NCBI GenBank assembly: GCA_964390805.1
Contig: CAYMKL010000226.1
Location: 1-5,091 of the forward strand
Source of the DNA: CAYMKL01 sp964390805
GTDB taxonomy: Bacteria; Chloroflexota; Anaerolineae; VGOG01
Direction of reading: 5' to 3'
DNA: 5,091 bases
The first letter of the stretch is position 1. Each line of letters opens with the position of its first letter. Below are positions 1 to 5,091 of the stretch, one piece after another. Under the pieces are notes generated by a model. The model did not search any database, was not told the DNA's origin, and saw only the letters and a program-made list of their open reading frames with translations. Made by a program: the position numbers and the translations under genes.

Positions 1-26
1 TTCAATCCCTGAGTCCGCTGTTCCTC
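1..26 (+). repeat. 26-nt direct repeat, copy 1
   Basis: This stretch matches bases 90-115 at 25 of 26 positions; the only difference is C at 18 against T at 107. The window begins at the first base of the match, so the repeat may extend further left. Bases 4-17 can also pair with 41-54 as a 14-bp stem in RNA, with two G-U wobbles at 10/48 and 11/47. No coding region overlaps it convincingly. It could be part of an intergenic REP-like repeat or the 3' region of a gene lying to the left. Confidence 0.75.
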
Positions 27-38
27 TGACAGGGGTAG

Positions 39-54
39 AACGGACTTGGGGATT
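39..54 (-). repeat. Diverged inverted copy of the 26-nt repeat core
   Basis: Read on the minus strand this segment matches the core of the flanking direct repeats: 14 of 16 positions against 93-108. The two mismatches become G-U pairs in RNA. It can therefore pair either with copy 1 (4-17) or with copy 2 (93-108), two mutually exclusive stems. The pairing is seen in the sequence; any function for the alternative folds is inference. Confidence 0.6.
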
Positions 55-89
55 TGGCGGACATCTCTGGGCGATGAAGGAACAGTGCG

Positions 90-115
90 TTCAATCCCTG
101 AGTCCGTTGTTCCTC
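90..115 (+). repeat. 26-nt direct repeat, copy 2
   Basis: This is the second copy of the repeat at 1-26, offset by 89 bases. Its right end also forms a perfect 7-bp inverted repeat with upstream sequence (AGGAACA at 78-84 with TGTTCCT at 108-114), so the copy lies largely inside a hairpin. It ends 22 bases before the terminator stem. The 63-base gap between copies, and the presence of only two, argue against a CRISPR array. Confidence 0.75.
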
Positions 116-137
116 CCAAGCAGACGGGGCCAACAAA

Positions 138-172
138 AAAAGCCCCCTGCGCGGTTGGCGCAGGGGGCTTTT
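138..172 (+). terminator. Strong intrinsic terminator, probably bidirectional
   Basis: A perfect 15-bp stem (138-152 with 158-172), GC-rich through most of its length, closes a 5-nt loop GGTTG (153-157). On the plus strand it is followed by a T-rich tail (169-179). On the minus strand the A run at 135-141 would serve as the U tract. It most likely ends transcription from a gene to the left of the window and insulates the promoter of the downstream gene. Because nothing coding is seen in 1-137, that transcript has at least a 137-nt untranslated 3' end or is itself a non-coding RNA. Confidence 0.88.
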
Positions 173-226
173 CTTATTTCCCGCATCTCAGGCCAAAGAC
201 AAATTCTGGCGCAAGCTGCGAAATCG

Positions 227-235
227 TGGTATACT
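227..235 (+). promoter_or_regulatory. Extended -10 promoter (TGG-TATACT)
   Basis: TATACT at 230-235 matches the sigma-70 -10 consensus TATAAT at five of six positions and is preceded by TG at 227-228 with one intervening base, the extended -10 pattern. No good -35 is visible; TGGCGC at 207-212 has the right 17-bp spacing but is a poor match. It lies between the terminator and the cyclase gene, the only place a dedicated promoter could be. The expected transcription start is near 242-245, right at the start codon, which would make the mRNA leaderless or nearly so. Confidence 0.5.
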
Positions 236-236
236 T

Positions 237-240
237 GAGG
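237..240 (+). promoter_or_regulatory. Weak Shine-Dalgarno-like GAGG before the cyclase gene
   Basis: GAGG ends 4 nt before the ATG at 245, which is short, and 13 nt before the in-frame ATG at 254, which is long. Neither spacing is ideal. If transcription starts at 242-245, as the -10 suggests, this motif would not be in the mRNA at all. The start choice between 245 and 254 therefore stays open. Confidence 0.3.
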
Positions 241-244
241 CGCA

Positions 245-3200
245 ATGAAAGCTATGGCCGAACGTGAGCAACTAGAGCAAGCAATCAACACACTCGAGGC
301 CCAACGCGCTATCCTGGGCGACGCGGTGGTGGATACTATGATAGCCGCTGCGCGCAAGGAACTGGCCGCGCTGGAGCGGACGGAAGCCTCCAGGCCAGCG
401 CTGGAAGGCGAACGCAAGCTGGTCACTGTCATGTTTGCTGACATATCGGGCTTCACCGCCCTGGCGGAGACCATGGACCCCGAGGCGGTACGCGACCTGA
501 TGAACACCTGCTTCGAGCAGTTGGTCCCGGTGATCCAGAAGTACGAAGGCACGGTGGACAAGTTCATCGGCGACGGGGTCATGGTCCTCTTCGGCGCGCC
601 GCTGGCTCACGAGAACGACCCTGAGCGGGCCCTGCGGGCGGCCCTGGAGATGATGGGCGCGCTGGCGGCGTTCAATGCCCAACATCGCACCGACCTGGAT
701 ATACACTTTGGCGTCAACACCGGCCTGGTCATCGCGGGAGGCATCGGCACGCGCGAGCGGCAGGAATACTCGGTGATGGGCGATGCGGTCAACCTGGCCG
801 CGCGACTGGAGGATGCTTCGGAGCCGGGAGAGATTCTCGTCGGCCCAGACACACATCGTCTGACCGCACCACTGTTCGACTTCGAGACTTTGCCCCCCAT
901 CCGGGTGAAGGGCAGAAGCGAGCTGCTGGTCGTCTACCGCCTACTGGGGCTCAGAGCCGCGCCGTCCTCGGTGCGTGGTATCGAAGGGTTGTCCTCCCCG
1001 TTGGTCGGGCGGGGGAGCGAGCTGTTGCAGTTGCAGACGGCGCTTCGTGTCCTGCAGGAGGGACGAGGGGGGAAAGTCGCCATCGTCGGGGAAGCCGGGC
1101 TGGGCAAGAGCCGCCTGGTGGCCGAGGTGCGTCAATCGCTGAACGGCAACCTTGCCTGGGTCGAGGGGCGTTGCCTGGCTCACACCCAGGGCATGGGCTA
1201 TTGGGTGGCGCGCGATGTGCTGTGTGGTCTGCTGGGCGTGAACGCCGACACACCGGCCGCCACGCTAGGTGGGGCGCTATACCATAGCGTAGCGCAATTG
1301 TTCCCCGAGCACGAGGCCGACTCGTATCCCTACCTGGCGCTCGTGCTGGGCATTCCGTTGGATGCACTGGATACAACGATGACAGAGCGGGTCAAGTACC
1401 TCGAGGCGGCAACGCTGCAGCGACGGATACACGAGGCTTTCCGCGAGTATGTCCGTCGCCAAGCGATGGAGCAGCCACTGGTGCTGGTGTGGGAAGACCT
1501 GCATTGGGCTGACCCCTCATCGCTCCATCTGCTGGAGGCGCTATTGTCCCTCACCGACCAGGCGCCGTTGCTCTTGCTGCTGGCGCTGCGTCTGGGCGGG
1601 GGGCGGGTAGAGCCTTTCCACCTGCGGGCTACGACAACCTACGGCCAGCGATATCAGGTGATCGAGCTTGAGCCGCTCACCCACGACGACGGCACCCAGT
1701 TGGTACACAATCTCCTGAAAATCGAGGATCTGCCTGAGGAGACCCGTGAGCTCATTCTGGATCGGGCGGGAGGGAACCCCTTCTACATCGAGGAGTTGCT
1801 TCGTTCCTTGATTGATGCTGGGGTGGTGATCCTGCGGGGAGACCGAGCGATTGCCACGCACGCGATTAGTGAGCTCGACGTTCCCGATACGTTGCAGGGG
1901 GTGATCATGGCCCGCATTGACCGCTTGATGCCCAGGGTCAAGCGCACGCTGCAGACCGCCGCAGTCATTGGCCGCGTGTTTCAGCGTCGTGTGTTGGCCT
2001 ACCTGTTGGATCCAGAGACGGCAAACGGGCGACTCGACACGACGCTCGAGGAGCTGCGAGGCCACGAATTTATCCGTGTGCGGGTGGCTGACACCTGGGA
2101 TGGGGTGGAGGAGCAGGAGTACATCTTCAAGCACACCCTGACACAGGAAACGGCGTATCACAGTCTACTCATCACCCAACGCAAAGGGTTGCACAAACAG
2201 GCGGGCGAGGCTTATGAGGCCCTGTTTGCCGATCGGAGGGATGAGCTCATGCCGACCTTGGGGTATCACTTCGAAAAGGCCGAGGTCAACGACAAGGCAT
2301 TTCGCTACTTTGCCCAGGCAGGCGAACGCGCCAAGGCAACTTACGCCAACGAGGAGGCCATCCGCTATTTCCGGACAGCGTTGGAAGTGGCAGAGGAGGT
2401 CACCGAAGATATTAGTGAGGAGAAGAGCACGATCCACGAGCATCTGGGTGATATCCTGGTGAACATAGGGCAATACGATAAGGCGTTGGAGAGCTACACC
2501 GCGGCCTTCGATCTGCTGGAAGAGCTTCCTTTGCTGAGTAGCGTCTCGGAGCGAGTGGCGGCCCTGCACCGCAAAGCGGGCATGGTGTACGAGCGCAAAG
2601 GGGAGTACGGGATGGCGCTGGAATGGTTGTCCGAGGCAGAGGAAAGGTTGGACGACAAACGGAGTGCCGAGATGGCGCGCATAAGCACCTCCATGGCCGG
2701 CGTGCTATACCGGCAAGGGGAGGGGGCAGAGGCCATGGAGTGGTGCCAGCGCGGCCTGGAGATCGCACAGCGCATTGACGAGCGTGGGGAACTGGCTCAC
2801 GCCTATATGCTGCGGGGAGTTCTCAACGGCAGTCTAGGGAATCCAAGTCAGGCCATCAGCGATTGCCTGAGAAGCCTGCACCTCTGCCAGGATATCGGGG
2901 ACCTATCGCAACAGGCCAGGGCGCACAATAACCTGGGACTTCATTACTATTACGAGGGAGACTGGGAACAGGCGGCAGCACACTACAGTCAGAGCCTGGA
3001 GATCAGGGAGAGGATTGGAGACGTCAATGGGTGGGCGACGGTCTCCAACAATCTGGGCGAGCTCTACTTGAACCAGGGACGGTTTGACGAAGCAGCGGAA
3101 TGTTTTCGGAGATGTCTGGAGACCTGGGAGCGGACGGGATACCTGCTGGGAGTAGCTCTATCGTATCGGAACCTGGGGCAGGTCTACGCCAGGCGCGAGG

Positions 3201-3706
3201 AATGGGACACCGCGCTGGAGCACCTGGGGATGAGCCTGCATAAGCTGGAGGAGATAGGATCGCGAGATTGGCTGATGGCCGAAGTCTACCGCCACTTTGC
3301 GGAAGTCTATCTCGGTCTCGGTCAATGGGAAACGGCTTGCGGATTCGGCCAGCGCTCTCTGGATATCGCGGTGGCTCAGGAAATCAAGCTGGTGGAAGGC
3401 GGCGCGCGGCGCGTGTTGGGCCAACTGCATCGCTGCCGGGGCAAGTGGGATGAGGCCGAAGCGTTGCTGAGGGAAAGCCTGAGGCTATCGGAGGAACAGG
3501 CTCAGCGGTACGAGGCAGGGCAAGTCCTGTGGGAGCTGGCTCTGCTGTACCTGGACAGAGCTAGAAGCGGGGGAAATGGCAGGGAGCGGGCAAAGATGGC
3601 TGAAGCATTGGACCGATCCATCGCCATTTTCGGGGAGTTAGGAGCGCAGTGGGATCTGGCGCGGGCATTGAAAGGGAAGGCCTGCCAGGTGAAAACAGGA
3701 GACTGA
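245..3706 (+). CDS. Class III adenylate cyclase-like / AAA ATPase / TPR protein
   Basis: This is probably a cytoplasmic signalling enzyme making cAMP from ATP under control of an ATPase switch and TPR protein-binding repeats. Residues 5-47 look like a coiled coil. The cyclase domain (about 56-235) has both metal aspartates (D66 in FADISGFT, D110 in IGDG), purine-contacting K106, N183 and R187 of NLAARLE, and K222. S176 in YSVMG replaces the usual Asp, as in class IIIb enzymes. The ATPase (about 250-645) shows Walker A GEAGLGKS (282-289), Walker B LVLVWED (412-418), GNPFYIEELL (510-519) and FKHTLTQETAYHSLL (628-642). From about 646 to 1150 there are roughly eleven TPRs, clearest at 890-1080. 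No signal peptide or membrane segment is seen. The ATG at 245 gives MKAMAEREQ; homologues as I recall often begin like MAEREQ, so 254 is an alternative. All catalytic residues are present, so it should be active; the cAMP product is inferred from K106/S176. Confidence 0.93.
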   Translation: MKAMAEREQLEQAINTLEAQRAILGDAVVDTMIAAARKELAALERTEASRPALEGERKLVTVMFADISGFTALAETMDPEAVRDLMNTCFEQLVPVIQKYEGTVDKFIGDGVMVLFGAPLAHENDPERALRAALEMMGALAAFNAQHRTDLDIHFGVNTGLVIAGGIGTRERQEYSVMGDAVNLAARLEDASEPGEILVGPDTHRLTAPLFDFETLPPIRVKGRSELLVVYRLLGLRAAPSSVRGIEGLSSPLVGRGSELLQLQTALRVLQEGRGGKVAIVGEAGLGKSRLVAEVRQSLNGNLAWVEGRCLAHTQGMGYWVARDVLCGLLGVNADTPAATLGGALYHSVAQLFPEHEADSYPYLALVLGIPLDALDTTMTERVKYLEAATLQRRIHEAFREYVRRQAMEQPLVLVWEDLHWADPSSLHLLEALLSLTDQAPLLLLLALRLGGGRVEPFHLRATTTYGQRYQVIELEPLTHDDGTQLVHNLLKIEDLPEETRELILDRAGGNPFYIEELLRSLIDAGVVILRGDRAIATHAISELDVPDTLQGVIMARIDRLMPRVKRTLQTAAVIGRVFQRRVLAYLLDPETANGRLDTTLEELRGHEFIRVRVADTWDGVEEQEYIFKHTLTQETAYHSLLITQRKGLHKQAGEAYEALFADRRDELMPTLGYHFEKAEVNDKAFRYFAQAGERAKATYANEEAIRYFRTALEVAEEVTEDISEEKSTIHEHLGDILVNIGQYDKALESYTAAFDLLEELPLLSSVSERVAALHRKAGMVYERKGEYGMALEWLSEAEERLDDKRSAEMARISTSMAGVLYRQGEGAEAMEWCQRGLEIAQRIDERGELAHAYMLRGVLNGSLGNPSQAISDCLRSLHLCQDIGDLSQQARAHNNLGLHYYYEGDWEQAAAHYSQSLEIRERIGDVNGWATVSNNLGELYLNQGRFDEAAECFRRCLETWERTGYLLGVALSYRNLGQVYARREEWDTALEHLGMSLHKLEEIGSRDWLMAEVYRHFAEVYLGLGQWETACGFGQRSLDIAVAQEIKLVEGGARRVLGQLHRCRGKWDEAEALLRESLRLSEEQAQRYEAGQVLWELALLYLDRARSGGNGRERAKMAEALDRSIAIFGELGAQWDLARALKGKACQVKTGD
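3697..3701 (+). promoter_or_regulatory. Ideal Shine-Dalgarno (AGGAG) for the second gene
   Basis: AGGAG lies inside the last codons of the cyclase gene, 8 nt before the ATG at 3710. This decides that start: it is the best-spaced ribosome site in the window, and the only ATG giving an Arg-rich signal-peptide n-region. Its location within the upstream gene implies that ribosomes ending at 3706 can re-initiate at 3710, which is translational coupling. Confidence 0.8.
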
Positions 3707-3709
3707 AAA

Positions 3710-5091
3710 ATGAAGAGGGTGGTCAGGTGGGCGGGTGGGCGGGTGGTCAGGTGGTCGGATGGTCGGGTGGTCTGCCTCCTGGCGTTCTGGTGTTTGTGGG
3801 CCTGGTTCCTGGGGGCTACGTTCTATCAAACAGCCAGCGCTGGCCCATCGCCTGGCAGGGCGCCGCGAACGGCGTTCGTCGTCTGCACTGTGATCAACAC
3901 CAGTGACAGGGGGGCTGGCTCGCTGCGCGCCTGTCTAGAGAATGTTATCGGCGGCGACTGGATCGTCTTTGATACCACCGTGTTTCCGCCGGCCAGGCCG
4001 GCGACTATAGCGCTCAACAGCGCGCTGCCGGATATCACCCAGGGCAAGCTGACGATTGACGCCAGCGACGCCGGGGTCATCCTTGACGGCAGCGGTCTGT
4101 CTTTGGGAGCCGGCTTTCGCATCACCTCGGACGGTAACGCCATCCGGGGAATGAAAATTGTCAACTTCCCTGGCGACGGGGTCGAGATATGCTGTGGAGC
4201 CAAAGACAACACCATCGGCGGAGACAGGGATCTGGGCAGTGGGCGATCTGGTCAAGGCAACATCGTCCTGGGCAACGGCGGCAGCGGTGTCAGCATACTG
4301 GGCAGCGGCACGATAAGAAACATCGTCAGCGGCAACTACATCGGCGCCGACGTCAGCGACAACTACGCCAGCGCCGACGTCCACGCTGGCGCCCTGGGCA
4401 ATGGCTTACATGGTGTGAAGATCAGCAACGTCGCCCACGACAATCAGATCGGCGGGCCGGGCAATACCATTGCCTATAACGAGGGGGATGGCGTGTGGGT
4501 GGAGGGCGCCTCGGCCACCGGAAACAGCATCACCCAAAACGCCATCCACGACAACGCCGGCCAGGGCATCGAGAACATCAGTGGCGGGAACAAGGAGTTA
4601 GCTCCACCCTTGGTGACGGCCGCAGTGGGAGACACAGTGGCCGGCACGGCCTCGCCCGGCGCCACGGTGGAGATGTTTGGCGATGACGCCGACGAAGGAC
4701 GCTTCTTCCTTGGAAGCACTGCCGCCGGTAGCGGGGGGCGCTTCAAATTTGTCGGATCGCTGAGGGGCGTCAATGTGACGGCCACGGCCACGGACGGAGC
4801 TGGGAATACCTCGGAGTTCTCCGCTGCGGTGCTACGGGAAACGGCTATCACGGATACCTTTGAGACCAACGACGACTGGACCCTGGCCTATCCCATCGGC
4901 GAGGGCGATTGGGTATCGTACATCAGCCGTCCCAGCGACTTGGACTTCTACAAGTTCCCGGTTCCCGAGCGTCTCTCCACCGTCATCTTCACTTTGACCA
5001 ACCTGGCCGAGGACTACGACCTCGTTCTCTTTCGCCCCACCGATGCCCCTTCGGATACCCCTCTGGCCGACATCCCTCTAGCCGACATCCC
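3710..5091 (+). CDS. Secreted right-handed beta-helix protein with PPC-like domain (partial, 3' end outside window)
   Basis: The frame is open from the ATG at 3710 to the window edge, 460 full codons with no stop. Residues 1-44 form a long signal peptide: Arg-rich n-region (2-19), hydrophobic core (20-39), and likely cleavage after ASA (42-44). Residues 57-88 carry a motif typical of these exported proteins (C59, NTSDRGAGSLR at 63-73, then IVFD). Residues about 100-290 are Gly/Asn-rich beta-helix turns (DNTIGG, GNIVLGNGGSGVSI, SGNYIGAD, GNTIAYNEGDGVWV, GNSITQNAIHDN). Residues about 297-374 look like a beta-sandwich module ending ATDGAGNTSEFS. From 382 a PPC-like domain begins (DTFETNDD, DLDFYKFPV, LTNLAEDYDLVLF), then a short LADIP repeat at the edge. 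It should act at or outside the cell surface, perhaps in adhesion or glycan binding. No catalytic site is recognised. It starts 3 nt after the cyclase gene and is probably co-transcribed with it. Confidence 0.88.
   Translation, partial: MKRVVRWAGGRVVRWSDGRVVCLLAFWCLWAWFLGATFYQTASAGPSPGRAPRTAFVVCTVINTSDRGAGSLRACLENVIGGDWIVFDTTVFPPARPATIALNSALPDITQGKLTIDASDAGVILDGSGLSLGAGFRITSDGNAIRGMKIVNFPGDGVEICCGAKDNTIGGDRDLGSGRSGQGNIVLGNGGSGVSILGSGTIRNIVSGNYIGADVSDNYASADVHAGALGNGLHGVKISNVAHDNQIGGPGNTIAYNEGDGVWVEGASATGNSITQNAIHDNAGQGIENISGGNKELAPPLVTAAVGDTVAGTASPGATVEMFGDDADEGRFFLGSTAAGSGGRFKFVGSLRGVNVTATATDGAGNTSEFSAAVLRETAITDTFETNDDWTLAYPIGEGDWVSYISRPSDLDFYKFPVPERLSTVIFTLTNLAEDYDLVLFRPTDAPSDTPLADIPLADI
3717..3772 (+). 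repeat. Seven imperfect 8-bp tandem repeats inside the signal-peptide region
   Basis: The units begin at 3717, 3725, 3733, 3741, 3749, 3757 and 3765, with consensus GGGTGGTC. Three are exact (3717, 3741, 3765) and the others differ by one or two bases. Three units equal 24 bp, so the protein shows an 8-residue repeat (RVVRWAGG, RVVRWSDG, RVV) across residues 3-21. A single-unit change would alter the frame. Its G/T-rich composition is unlike the rest of the gene, suggesting an expanded simple repeat that was recruited into the coding region. Confidence 0.85.
3729..3743 (+). promoter_or_regulatory. G-quadruplex motif on the coding strand
   Basis: GGGCGGGTGGGCGGG has four G3 tracts separated by single bases (C, T, C), the class known to form the most stable parallel quadruplexes. 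It starts 19 nt after the first base of the start codon of the exported protein and would be present in the mRNA. Such a structure this close to the initiation site could slow initiation or early elongation. The motif is seen directly; the effect is inference. Confidence 0.65.
4344..4381 (+). repeat. Short direct repeat (11 bp, 27-bp period) within the beta-helix coding region
   Basis: The 11-mer GCGCCGACGTC occurs at 4344-4354 and again at 4371-4381, exactly nine codons apart, giving ADV twice (residues 213-215 and 222-224). It lies where related beta-helix proteins usually go directly from NYIGTD to ALGN. It therefore looks like a small in-frame duplication that lengthened one loop. Confidence 0.5.
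5063..5091 (+). repeat. 15-bp tandem repeat at the window edge (LADIP-LADIP)
   Basis: Two consecutive 15-bp units (5063-5077 and 5078 to the window end) differ at one position (G5066 against G5081 aligns, with the change at G5065/A5080). They encode LADIP twice in the PPC-like domain of the exported protein. The second copy is cut by the window by one base. More copies may follow outside. Confidence 0.7.

Noticed and set aside
1..115. CRISPR array suggested by the 26-nt repeats, whose TTCAATCCCT start resembles some CRISPR repeats
   Set aside because: Only two copies are visible, the gap is 63 nt (longer than typical spacers) and contains an inverted copy of the repeat itself, and no cas gene is present.
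46..267. 73-codon plus-strand reading frame
   Set aside because: It runs through the terminator hairpin and into the start of the cyclase gene in another frame, with no recognisable protein features.
91..582. 163-codon minus-strand frame spanning the intergenic region and cyclase start
   Set aside because: It passes through the terminator and promoter and opposes the conserved cyclase motifs; no protein family is recognisable.
1541..2161. 206-codon minus-strand frame opposite the ATPase region
   Set aside because: It lies wholly opposite a coding region with intact conserved motifs; long antisense frames are expected in GC-rich genes and no domain is recognisable.
3638..3829. Minus-strand proline-rich frame (repeated RPPDHP)
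   Set aside because: It is the reverse reading of the 8-bp G-rich repeat; the periodic protein sequence comes from the simple repeat, and the opposite strand carries a well-supported gene start.
3649..3906. Plus-strand frame overlapping the junction of the two genes
   Set aside because: It is a shadow frame across the end of the cyclase gene and the signal peptide; noted only because it is the frame entered after loss of one 8-bp unit.
3987..4003. Perfect GC palindrome (8 bp each side of one base) in the beta-helix gene
   Set aside because: It lies within continuous coding sequence (around residues 93-98), has no T tract and is readily explained by GC-rich Pro/Ala codons; not called a terminator or operator.

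Overview
The window looks like a piece of a GC-rich bacterial chromosome, most likely Chloroflexota (Anaerolineae/Caldilineae-like). The phylum is an inference. It rests on two protein types that are, from general knowledge, common there: a cytoplasmic class III cyclase fused to a STAND-like ATPase and a long TPR array, and a secreted beta-helix protein with a PPC-like C-terminal domain. No marker gene is present to confirm it.

Layout. Bases 1-244 are non-coding. They hold two near-identical 26-nt direct repeats (1-26 and 90-115) with a diverged inverted copy between them (39-54). A strong hairpin terminator follows (138-172), with A/T tracts on both sides. A short promoter region comes next, with an extended -10 (227-235) almost touching the first start codon. 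No coding region was found before 245. Bases 245-3706 are one intact gene of 1153 codons: N-terminal coiled coil, class III (IIIb-like) nucleotidyl cyclase, AAA/STAND ATPase, about eleven TPRs. Its order of parts recalls mammalian soluble adenylyl cyclase (ADCY10). Three bases after its stop, at 3710, a second gene starts behind an ideal Shine-Dalgarno and stays open to the window edge (460 complete codons). It encodes a signal peptide, a right-handed beta-helix region, a beta-sandwich module and the start of a PPC-like domain.

How they may work together. The 3-nt gap, the SD inside the first gene and the lack of a terminator between them support one transcript with coupled translation. A cytoplasmic sensor/second-messenger enzyme would then be co-expressed with a large exported surface or adhesion-type protein. 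The functional link itself is inference.

The most unusual local feature is at the beginning of the second gene. Seven imperfect copies of an 8-bp repeat (3717-3772) encode the signal-peptide n-region and contain a textbook G-quadruplex motif with one-base loops (3729-3743) on the coding strand. Gain or loss of one 8-bp unit would shift the frame into early stops (3891-3893 or 3904-3906), so this is a candidate on/off or translational control site for the exported protein.
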